Shown here in pieces: positions 1 to 6,402 of a stretch of DNA of 8,657 nt (position 1 is its first letter; each line of letters opens with the position of its first letter). Location: contig DCTQ01000035.1 in the NCBI GenBank assembly GCA_002329395.1, positions 8,587-17,243 on the forward strand, in the 5' to 3' direction. Both the position numbers and the translations under genes were made by a program. The notes under the pieces were generated by a model. That model had not been told where the DNA came from. It searched no databases and worked only from the letters and a program-made list of their open reading frames with translations. Source of the stretch: Candidatus Avelusimicrobium alvi. GTDB lineage: Bacteria > Elusimicrobiota > Elusimicrobia > Elusimicrobiales > Elusimicrobiaceae.

Positions 1-208
1 TCAAAAAAAAAAACGAGTCAAGCCCCCCTTCCAGGGGATGGTTTTCTATGCGGATACATCCGACTAATTGAGCCACACTGTCTAAACAATGTCGCCAAAT
101 ACCGTAAAGCCTGCAAGGCCGGCAGCGCGCAACGTATCTGGCCAAGGCTTGGATTCATTAATGAAACCGCTCCGTTTCCGCCATCCCGTCAAGCCACGTA
201 ACAGCAAG
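1..208. other. Non-coding tract with several short inverted repeats
   Basis: No convincing gene is seen on either strand; the short open frames here resemble no family I recognise and lack good ribosome sites. The tract contains an A-run at 3-13, a small GC hairpin at 25-37 (CCCCT/AGGGG), an inverted repeat at 51-62 (CGGATACATCCG), a second at 142-152 (CCAAGGCTTGG), and a near-palindrome at 151-168. This density of symmetry in about 200 bases, beyond the operon terminator, could mean a structured small RNA, a dispersed intergenic repeat, or the remains of a mobile element. None of these can be decided from one copy. Confidence 0.45.
151..168. repeat. 18-bp near-perfect palindrome
   Basis: The sequence GGATTCATTAATGAAACC reads the same on both strands except for one A/A mismatch pair, with a perfect 12-bp core (TTCATTAATGAA, 154-165). 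It could be an operator-like site for a dimeric regulator or a stem in a transcript. No adjacent promoter or regulated gene is visible in the window, so the role is open. Confidence 0.5.
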
Positions 209-241
209 AAAAATCCCCGCATATTGTCTGCGGGGATTTTT
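209..241 (-). terminator. Rho-independent terminator of the minus-strand operon
   Basis: A perfect 12-bp inverted repeat (arms 209-220 and 230-241, AAAAATCCCCGC and its complement) encloses a 9-base loop. Read on the minus strand it is a GC-rich stem ending in a run of five T, starting 10 nt after the stop codon of the radical SAM gene. The A-run on the other arm means it could also work for plus-strand transcripts, but no plus-strand gene ending here was found. Confidence 0.88.
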
Positions 242-251
242 ATGTACACAG

Positions 252-1547
252 CTAAAACTCTTTGGCGATATGCGGGTCTTCCATGCACAAATACACGTGC
301 GCCCGGGGAAATGCTTTGCGAAGAAGCGGCACCAAAAACGCGTACGCTTCTTTGCGCTGGCCGTCCCCGTAGCGCATTTTTCCGTCAAAATCCAGCAAAA
401 ATTCGCCGTCTAAAATCGTATTGCGCGGAAAACGGTTTTCAATCATTTTTTTAAGTTCCCGGCTAAAGCGAAGCGTCCCCACGCTGATCCACGCCACCTT
501 GTCCTTAGGCAGCGTGTCCGCCATTTCTTCCACGGTGCGGGCATAGTCCGCCCGGCAGCCGTCGTAAATCACCACCGGGTCAAAGTGAAAACCCAGCCGG
601 TATCCCGCCCGCGCGGTTTCACACGCGGCGGCCAGCCGCTTCGTCAGGCCGGGCGTAAAATGTTCGGCTCCGTCCGTAATCTTAGAAGAATTGACCGACC
701 AGGACACCACCACATTTTCGCATCCGCCGGCTTCCAGCAGGCCGCCGATGTTGACGCTTTTGGTTTTAAATTCAAACTGCAAATGCGGCCGCGCGCGGAA
801 GAACGGCACAAGCTGCGAGGAATAGCGCGTCAAATCGTCAAACACCAGCGAATCGGTAAACTCGCCGCTGCCGATGCGCGGGCGGTCAAACGGCCCTTGG
901 TTAAATTTCGCGCCGTCAATTTTCGCCAAAAATTCGTCCACATTGGCCGGCAGTAACACCGCGTGCAGGTTTTGGTACTGCTGCAGAAAACAATACTCGC
1001 ACTCAAAACAGCAGCCGAACCCCAGGTTGATTAAATTGTATCCGCACCCGGCGGCGGCGCAGCTGCACGGGCAGGGTTTTAAAAAGTCGTACTTTTCCCG
1101 GTGGATGAGCAAGGTGTCCAGCCGGCGGGAAAAATTCGGGCTGCCCACCTGCGTTTTGCCGTCGGTTTCTTTAAACTCGGCCCGGGGGAATGCGGCGCGG
1201 GCGCGTTCGGCCAGCGGGCTGTTTAATACGGACGTTTCAATATATACGGTTTTGGGATAAAAAGGCCGCGCGGAAAGGTCCGCCTCCAGGGCCGGGTCCA
1301 GTTCCAGCTTGGGCAGGTAAAAACGGTTTTTGGCGGCGGTTTTAAAATTGACGGGATAGCGTTTCGCCAAAAGCTGTTTTTTGGCGGATTCAAAATTCAA
1401 ATTTTTCTGCGCGGGCAGTATGTCCTGCAAAGCGCAGGCGTCGCGCTTGCAGATTTCGTACGCCAAACGCACCAGCTCGCGCCGCTTGTTTACGCCCAGC
1501 GCGGGCAAAAGTTCCGACAAATAATTTTCTACCGTATGCACGTGCAC
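252..1547 (-). CDS. Spore photoproduct lyase-like radical SAM protein
   Basis: This 431-residue protein resembles the SPL (SplB) branch of radical SAM enzymes, which use a [4Fe-4S] cluster and S-adenosylmethionine to generate a 5'-deoxyadenosyl radical; true SPL reverses UV-made thymine dimers. The cluster motif CxxxCxxC is C179, C183 and C186, followed by FLQQYQN as in SPL. Other SPL-like blocks are GSGEFTDSL (226-234), the SVNS stretch (284-287), GYRLGF (315-320) and a C-terminal VYLCMEDP. There is no cysteine between C186 and C276, so the hydrogen-donor cysteine of true SPL (Cys141 in B. subtilis) is missing. An extra cysteine patch (C159, C161, C163, C168) precedes the cluster motif. The protein is longer than classical SPL (about 340 residues) at the N-terminus. 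The GTG start is chosen because a strong GGAGG lies 7 nt upstream; the frame stays open to 1781, but that part runs inside the reductase gene. Family membership is firm; the substrate is unknown. Confidence 0.85.
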   Translation of the reverse strand: MHVHTVENYLSELLPALGVNKRRELVRLAYEICKRDACALQDILPAQKNLNFESAKKQLLAKRYPVNFKTAAKNRFYLPKLELDPALEADLSARPFYPKTVYIETSVLNSPLAERARAAFPRAEFKETDGKTQVGSPNFSRRLDTLLIHREKYDFLKPCPCSCAAAGCGYNLINLGFGCCFECEYCFLQQYQNLHAVLLPANVDEFLAKIDGAKFNQGPFDRPRIGSGEFTDSLVFDDLTRYSSQLVPFFRARPHLQFEFKTKSVNIGGLLEAGGCENVVVSWSVNSSKITDGAEHFTPGLTKRLAAACETARAGYRLGFHFDPVVIYDGCRADYARTVEEMADTLPKDKVAWISVGTLRFSRELKKMIENRFPRNTILDGEFLLDFDGKMRYGDGQRKEAYAFLVPLLRKAFPRAHVYLCMEDPHIAKEF

Positions 1548-2467
1548 GGCCGCTCCTCCAAATATGCCAAATCCTGCGCGGACAAGGTAATTTCCGCTCC
1601 CGCCGCATTTTGCGCGGCCTGCTCCGCACCGCGCGCGCCTATCAGCACGCACGAAACCCCAGGCGCCGCCAGCGCCCACGCCGCGGCCACCGCCGCCGGA
1701 CAAGTTCCCAGCCGCCCGGCCAGCGCGCTTACGCGCACCGCTTTGGCCCGGGCGTTTAAAAACGCTTCGCCCCGGTAACATTTATAAAAATAGTTCCGCG
1801 CGTCCGCCCGGCGCAAATTGGGCTCCCGCCCGTACTTGCCGCTGAGTATCCCGCCGCACAAAGTTCCGTAGCCGATAAACCCGACGGACGCTTGTCGGCA
1901 GGCGGGCAAAATTTCGTCCCCTTTTTGCGGATGCAAGAGGGAATACTCATTTTGTACGGAAGCGATTTCGCACCCCGCAGAGGCCGCGGCAAGTTCTTCC
2001 GCCCGCACATTGCATAAACCGATATGGCGGATTTTGCCCTGTTCTTTCAGGCGAGCGAGCGTGGCCAGCGCGTCCGCCAGCGGCGTCTGCGGGTCCGGGT
2101 AGTGGATTTGATACAAATCAATATAATCCGTTTGCAGGCGGCGGAGCGATTCTTCCAGCTGGCGGATAATGGTTTGCGGGCGCAGGTCGTGATCGGTCCA
2201 CGAGCCGTTTTTGACGAGGCCGCACTTGGTGGCCAGCAAGGCTTTTTCCCGGCGGCCTTTTAGGGCGCGCCCGATGAGCGCTTCGCTTTCGCCGTACACG
2301 GGCGCGGTGTCTATTACATTAATTCCCGCATCCAGCGCGGCGGACACGGCATTTAGCGCAGCGGTTTCATCCGCCGGGCCCCAGTCCGTCCCCCCGCCAA
2401 AAGACCAACCGCCCAGACCGACGGCGGAAACAGACAGTTCCGTACGCCCCAGGCGGTTGTATTTCAT
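1529..2467 (-). CDS. Aldo/keto reductase
   Basis: This complete 312-residue protein is an aldo/keto reductase, a soluble (alpha/beta)8-barrel enzyme that reduces aldehydes or ketones with NAD(P)H. The family's catalytic tetrad is visible: D53 and Y58 in DTAPVYGE, K81 in TKCG and H122 in QIHYPDP. The opening MKYNRLGRTELSVSAVGLGG and the cofactor-binding IGARGAEQ near 277-284 are typical of the bacterial YajO/Tas-like and L-fucose dehydrogenase-like branches. Length is normal for the family. The start is ATG, 3 nt after the stop of the CoA-binding gene and without a strong Shine-Dalgarno site, so translation probably depends on coupling. The final 19 nt overlap the start of the radical SAM gene, and the protein ends in a short tail with C308 and C310. 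The substrate cannot be predicted. Confidence 0.93.
   Translation of the reverse strand: MKYNRLGRTELSVSAVGLGGWSFGGGTDWGPADETAALNAVSAALDAGINVIDTAPVYGESEALIGRALKGRREKALLATKCGLVKNGSWTDHDLRPQTIIRQLEESLRRLQTDYIDLYQIHYPDPQTPLADALATLARLKEQGKIRHIGLCNVRAEELAAASAGCEIASVQNEYSLLHPQKGDEILPACRQASVGFIGYGTLCGGILSGKYGREPNLRRADARNYFYKCYRGEAFLNARAKAVRVSALAGRLGTCPAAVAAAWALAAPGVSCVLIGARGAEQAAQNAAGAEITLSAQDLAYLEERPCTCIR
1553..1560 (-). promoter_or_regulatory. Ribosome binding site that sets the GTG start of the radical SAM gene
   Basis: On the minus strand TGGAGGAG sits inside the last codons of the aldo/keto reductase gene, leaving 7 nt between GGAGG and the GTG at 1547. No comparable site precedes the earlier in-frame start at 1781. 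A second in-frame GTG at 1541 is a possible alternative start, only two codons downstream. Confidence 0.75.
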
Positions 2468-2470
2468 AAA

Positions 2471-2836
2471 TTACCAGAGCCCGTTGTCGGCCATAAAGCA
2501 GGAATCTGTGGCGTTTATGCCGGCTTTATCGGCCAAATCGTAGGCTTCGTCCGACTGGGCGCCGGGCTGAAACCAAATTTCTTTTACGCCCGCGTCAATG
2601 CACTGCTCTACGGCGCTCATCAGCGCGGCGGGCGGAATCACCATCACGGCCACGTCTACGGGGCCGGGCGCGTCCGCCAGTTTGGTATAGACGGTCCGCC
2701 CTTCCACTTCGCCCCCTTTGGGATTAATGCCGTAAACCGAAAATCCCTTTTTAAGAAGCGTCGTAAAAATTTTATACCCGTATTTGGCCGGATCCTGCGA
2801 TACGCCGAACACCGCGATTTTTTTGTTTTCGTACAT
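2471..2836 (-). CDS. CoA-binding domain protein (YccU-like)
   Basis: This 121-residue protein matches the small stand-alone CoA-binding family (CoA_binding_2, YccU-like). It has a Rossmann-type fold related to the CoA-binding part of succinyl-CoA synthetase. Visible signs are the N-terminal strand and nucleotide loop IAVFGVSQDPAKYGY (7-21), then YGINPKG (35-41), a VDVAVMVIPP strand (60-69), IWFQPGAQ (87-94) and the closing cysteine segment with C113. Length is typical and no catalytic domain is fused. The ATG start is preceded by AGGGA at a good distance and lies 3 nt after the ybaB stop; the stop lies 3 nt before the reductase start. Homologues are widespread but have no settled function. 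A role as a CoA-responsive partner of the neighbouring reductase is a guess from position only. Confidence 0.88.
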   Translation of the reverse strand: MYENKKIAVFGVSQDPAKYGYKIFTTLLKKGFSVYGINPKGGEVEGRTVYTKLADAPGPVDVAVMVIPPAALMSAVEQCIDAGVKEIWFQPGAQSDEAYDLADKAGINATDSCFMADNGLW

Positions 2837-2839
2837 ATT

Positions 2840-3136
2840 TTATCCCTGCGCGGGCATACCGAAATTACCCATCGCCTGCGCGGCCATACCCTGGCTGTCG
2901 CGCACGGATTTATTGATGACGGCTTTTAAATCTTCGGCGATTTCCGCTTCCGTAAAGTTCTTGACGAGCGCGTCCACGCGCACTTCCTTCACTTCCTGCG
3001 AACCGGAAATGGTTACTTCAAACAGATGGCGCGGGCTGTCCACCTTAATTACCATATTGTCCAACCGCTTTTTGATTTCTTCCATCTGGCTTTTGAGTTT
3101 CCATAAATCTTTGAGCTGTCCGAGTTTGTCAAACAT
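2840..3136 (-). CDS. ybaB: YbaB/EbfC family nucleoid-associated DNA-binding protein
   Basis: This 98-residue protein is recognisable as YbaB/EbfC, a small dimeric DNA-binding protein that associates with the nucleoid. It shows the family plan: an N-terminal helix rich in charged and hydrophobic residues (LWKLKSQMEEIKKRL, 11-25), a central sheet (FEVTISGSQEVKEVRVD), a following helix (AEIAEDLKAVINKSV) and a flexible glycine/methionine/alanine-rich C-terminal tail. Length is close to the usual 100-110 residues. The start is firm: AAGGAGG lies 6 nt before the ATG. In many bacteria ybaB sits with dnaX and recR; here it follows addA instead, still a recombination-repair setting. The family call is strong; its exact role in this organism is inferred. 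Confidence 0.9.
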   Translation of the reverse strand: MFDKLGQLKDLWKLKSQMEEIKKRLDNMVIKVDSPRHLFEVTISGSQEVKEVRVDALVKNFTEAEIAEDLKAVINKSVRDSQGMAAQAMGNFGMPAQG

Positions 3137-3161
3137 AGTACCCCTCCTTCAAATTTTTTAT

Positions 3162-3191
3162 ATTTTATCTTTTATAAGTCCGCCGCGGCAA
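3162..3191 (-). promoter_or_regulatory. Possible internal promoter before ybaB
   Basis: On the minus strand TTGCCG (3191-3186) and TAAAAT (3167-3162) are spaced by 18 nt, resembling sigma-70 -35 and -10 boxes; the -35 match is weak. The -10 falls in the AT-rich 35-nt gap between addA and ybaB, the only real gap between genes in this stretch. A start about 7 nt downstream would leave a short leader holding the strong ybaB ribosome site. The AT richness alone could produce this match by chance. Confidence 0.3.
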
Positions 3192-6100
3192 ACGTACGCA
3201 AAAACACCGCCGAACAGCGCACCCGGCGGCCCGGGAACAGCTTCCGCGCGGCCTGGCCGTATACGCCCAGCTGTAAACGGTATTTTTTATCCAGAACGGC
3301 CGCTTCTTCCCCGGGTTGAATCCGGTCCGTTTTATAATCCGCCACCCACACGGTTCCGTCCGCGGCTTCCAGCACCGCGTCCATCACGCCCGACTCCACC
3401 GCGCCGTCCTCCGCCAGGAACGAAAACGGCATTTCGCACGCCAGCACCTTACACGCGGCCATTTCTTTAAAAAGCGGACTTTGCACAAATGCGGTCAACA
3501 TTTCCGCCGCTTCCGGCGCGCGGGCGGGAACGCCCGTTTGAGCGGCGGCGCGCACGGCGGCTTGAGCCGCGTCAGCTTCTTTGCCGCTTAACAGCAACTC
3601 CAGCGCGCGGTGGCAGACGGTGCCCAGTTCGGCCCCGGCGCGCTGCTGGGGCGTAAGCGAATCTTTATACTGTACAAGCTCGCTGGGGGAACGCTTTTTT
3701 TCGTTCTCCAGCATTTCTTCGTAACGCGCGCGGCGCGCGTTGTAGGCGGCGCGCCATTTTTCCGCTTCGCGTGCGGTTTCTTCGGCCGGTCCGGCGGAAA
3801 CGTGGCGGTAGCGAAAGGTTTCCGGGTCTTCGTACGGAGCGTACCATACCGGCATGGCAAGTTCCCCCGCCGTAAGCACGGGCGGCTTGGTTTCCCCGTC
3901 CGGGAACAGCCCCGCCGCCGCAAATACGCCGGCGGCTTTTAAGGCCCCTTTGCGCCCGTCCGCCGCCAAAAGCATTTTTTCTTTGGCGCGCGTGAGCGCC
4001 ACGTACAGCACGCGCACTTCTTCGCGCTGGCCGTGTTTTTTTTGTTCTTCTTCCAGAAACGCCAGGTTTACGTCGCACACTTTTCCGGCCCGCAGGCCGT
4101 GCATATTGTAACGCCACGAAAAAATATGCCGCACCGGCTGGGAAACCGCCGCCGCGTCTTTCTTGGACAAATCGGCCAGAATCACCACCGGGAATTCCAA
4201 GCCTTTTGATTTGTGCACCGTCATGACGGACACCGCGTCCAGCGCGTCGTCCGGCGCGGGCGCGCCCAGGCGTTCGGGCTCTTCTTCCAGAATGGTTTGC
4301 ACTTCGGACAAAAACTGCGAAAGCGACGCGGGCGAGTCCGACGCGTACCCTTCCGCCAGCCCCGCCAAACGGGTCAAATTCGCCAGCGTCCGTTCGCCCT
4401 CGTAGGCGGCGGCGCAGGCTTCGGGCAGAAAAGTGTCCGCCAGCACATCTTCCAGTAATTCTTTTAGGGCCGTGCGTCCGGCGCGCCGGCCAAAACGGTT
4501 TAACAGCGCATACGCTTCGGCCAGTTTTGTATCCTGCGTTTTGGCGTAAAGGGACAGTTCCCCCCGCCGTGCAATTTGGTAAATTTCTTCGTCCGTAAAT
4601 CCAAAAAGCGGGCTGCGCAGTATGCCCGCCAGGGCGGTGCGGTCTTCCGGATCCGCCGCCGCGCGCAGGAAGTTTAAGAAGTCGTTTACTTCCTGTTTGC
4701 GGTAGAAATCTTTATCCATTTCCACGTTAAAGGCAATACCCCGGCGGCGAAGAGCGTCCGTGTACGGCCCGGCGGTGGTGGAGGCACGCGTTAAAAGCGC
4801 AATATCCTTATACGCCAGTTTGCGTCCGTCCGCCAGCGTCATCACGCCCACATTTTGTTCTATCCAGTCTGCAATGCGTTCGGCCTGGTTGTCGCGGAAG
4901 TCGTCCGCGGCCGGAGCGTCATCTTCCGACGATATAAACAGCCATCCGGCGGCGTTGGTCCGTACGGTTTTATCCGTAAAAATAGGCACATAGGCGGGCT
5001 GGAAAGCCGTTTCCTGCACCATCGCGCGCGAGCAGACGGCGTTGGCCGCGTCAATAATTTCCGGCGCACTGCGGAAGTTTTTTTGCAGGAAGCACTTTAC
5101 CCCCCCCTGCTTTAAAATCAAATCGGTAAATAATTCATACGCCGTAATATCCGCCCCGCGAAAGCGGTAAATGGACTGCTTGGGGTCGCCCACCACAAAC
5201 AGTTTGCCGGGCGCCAGGCGCACGTCCTGCCAGCGCGAAGCCGAGGAAGTTTTTTCCTCCGCCAAAAACAGCAGCAGTTCGCCCTGTACGGGGTCGGTAT
5301 CCTGGAACTCGTCAATAAACAGTGCGTCAAATTTTTCTTTTAACAGGCGGCGCACGTATAAATTGTTTTGCAGGAGATTGCGGGTTTTGACGATTAAATC
5401 GTCAAAGCTCAAAATGCCTTCGCGCGCGTAATCGGCGCGCACCGCCTGCGTTACGTCTTTAATCAGGCCGTACGCCGCCAGAAAAATTTCCTGTTTTTCC
5501 GGCGCGGTCTTGGCGGCGAACGCAACGAGGGCGCGGGCCTCTTCAAACAACTCTTCCTCCCAGTCTTTGTAGGCGACGGCGGGGAAAGAGGGCGCGTCTT
5601 CTTCGGGCGCGGGCGGAACGGAGGCGTTTTGCAAAAACGCGGCCGTGCGGCGCAGAGAGGCCGCGGCAAAAAGCAGGGCTTGTTCACCTTTGCGGAGTTT
5701 TTTGCCCGACTGTACAAACGGCGCGGCCAGTTCCTCGGCGCGGCGGGCGCGCTCCAGGCATACGCCGCACAGCAGTTCCCGGTGGCCGTAATAATCGTAC
5801 GCTTCTATTTTGCCGCTGCACAGCTCGCGCGCGAAATCTTTTAAATCCGGCAGCGAAATTTCCGCCAGCACGCGTTTCCACTCCTCCGCGCGCGGCGCGT
5901 TTAACCCCAGTTCCGCGTCCAGAAACGCATTCCAGCGCGCGTCAAACAGCCGGGCGGCTTTCTGCCCGGAATCAATCTGGGCGTTGGGCGAAAGGCCCGC
6001 ATCCAGCGGATAGGCTTTTAAAATGTCGGCGCAGAAGCCGTGAATCGTGCCCACGGACGCACGGTCCAGCCGCGCCAGCGCGGCCTCGGCGCGGGAAACC

Positions 6101-6402
6101 AAATCCCCGTCCGGCACGGAAAAATACGTGCGCAGCAGGTCCAGCGTGCGGTCCTCTTCGCCTTCTTTCACGGCGCGCACCAGCCGCTGGAGTTTAAAAA
6201 TAAAACGCGTTTTAATTTCGGCGGCGGCTTTTTCGGTAAACGTCAGCGCGACCAGTTTTTCAACAGCCGTCCCCTGTGCGAGAACCGCCAGGCACAAACG
6301 GTCAATCAGCAGGGTGGTTTTGCCCGTTCCGGCGCCCGCTTCCACCACCATATTTACGCCCAGGAGCGTTTGCACTTTTAAGCGGTCTTCCAAAAGCGTC
6401 AT
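3172..6402 (-). CDS. addA: AddA-like ATP-dependent helicase/nuclease subunit A
   Basis: This complete 1076-residue protein is a UvrD/Rep-type superfamily 1A helicase with a C-terminal RecB-like nuclease, the plan of AddA (RexA). With AddB it unwinds and trims double-strand break ends to make a 3' single strand for RecA. Helicase motifs appear in order: Walker A GAGTGKT (23-29), LTFTEKAA (53-60), GTIHGFC (118-124), Walker B IDEFQDTD (363-370), GDPKQSIYRFRGAD (405-418), NFRS (442-445), TVHKSKGLEFP (728-738) and VALTRAKEKM (801-810). The nuclease has H931, D1008 (GVMD), D1022 and K1024 (ADYKTD) and Q1044/Y1048, so all expected PD-(D/E)XK residues are present. It is somewhat shorter than many AddA proteins (about 1150-1240). 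The ATG overlaps the addB stop by 4 nt (ATGA) and has AGAGGAGG 7 nt upstream. A single-subunit UvrD-nuclease is less likely given the paired addB-like gene. Confidence 0.92.
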   Translation of the reverse strand: MTLLEDRLKVQTLLGVNMVVEAGAGTGKTTLLIDRLCLAVLAQGTAVEKLVALTFTEKAAAEIKTRFIFKLQRLVRAVKEGEEDRTLDLLRTYFSVPDGDLVSRAEAALARLDRASVGTIHGFCADILKAYPLDAGLSPNAQIDSGQKAARLFDARWNAFLDAELGLNAPRAEEWKRVLAEISLPDLKDFARELCSGKIEAYDYYGHRELLCGVCLERARRAEELAAPFVQSGKKLRKGEQALLFAAASLRRTAAFLQNASVPPAPEEDAPSFPAVAYKDWEEELFEEARALVAFAAKTAPEKQEIFLAAYGLIKDVTQAVRADYAREGILSFDDLIVKTRNLLQNNLYVRRLLKEKFDALFIDEFQDTDPVQGELLLFLAEEKTSSASRWQDVRLAPGKLFVVGDPKQSIYRFRGADITAYELFTDLILKQGGVKCFLQKNFRSAPEIIDAANAVCSRAMVQETAFQPAYVPIFTDKTVRTNAAGWLFISSEDDAPAADDFRDNQAERIADWIEQNVGVMTLADGRKLAYKDIALLTRASTTAGPYTDALRRRGIAFNVEMDKDFYRKQEVNDFLNFLRAAADPEDRTALAGILRSPLFGFTDEEIYQIARRGELSLYAKTQDTKLAEAYALLNRFGRRAGRTALKELLEDVLADTFLPEACAAAYEGERTLANLTRLAGLAEGYASDSPASLSQFLSEVQTILEEEPERLGAPAPDDALDAVSVMTVHKSKGLEFPVVILADLSKKDAAAVSQPVRHIFSWRYNMHGLRAGKVCDVNLAFLEEEQKKHGQREEVRVLYVALTRAKEKMLLAADGRKGALKAAGVFAAAGLFPDGETKPPVLTAGELAMPVWYAPYEDPETFRYRHVSAGPAEETAREAEKWRAAYNARRARYEEMLENEKKRSPSELVQYKDSLTPQQRAGAELGTVCHRALELLLSGKEADAAQAAVRAAAQTGVPARAPEAAEMLTAFVQSPLFKEMAACKVLACEMPFSFLAEDGAVESGVMDAVLEAADGTVWVADYKTDRIQPGEEAAVLDKKYRLQLGVYGQAARKLFPGRRVRCSAVFLRTFAAADL

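Noticed and set aside
3..37. GC hairpin (25-37) followed on the minus strand by an 11-T run as a second terminator
   Set aside because: The stem is only 5-6 bp and the T-run starts about 11 nt after it, which is too far for a standard Rho-independent terminator.
82..288. Minus-strand 68-codon frame
   Set aside because: It begins inside the radical SAM gene in another frame and reads through the terminator stem; no recognisable domain. The part over 82-208 is kept only as an unexplained non-coding tract.
89..454. Plus-strand 121-codon frame across the terminator and the radical SAM 3' end
   Set aside because: It spans the operon terminator and is antisense to conserved radical SAM sequence; no ribosome site or domain is seen.
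2784..3470. Plus-strand 228-codon open frame
   Set aside because: It runs antisense to ybaB and the ends of the CoA-binding and addA genes, has a proline/arginine-rich tail typical of a shadow of GC-rich coding sequence, and resembles no known family.
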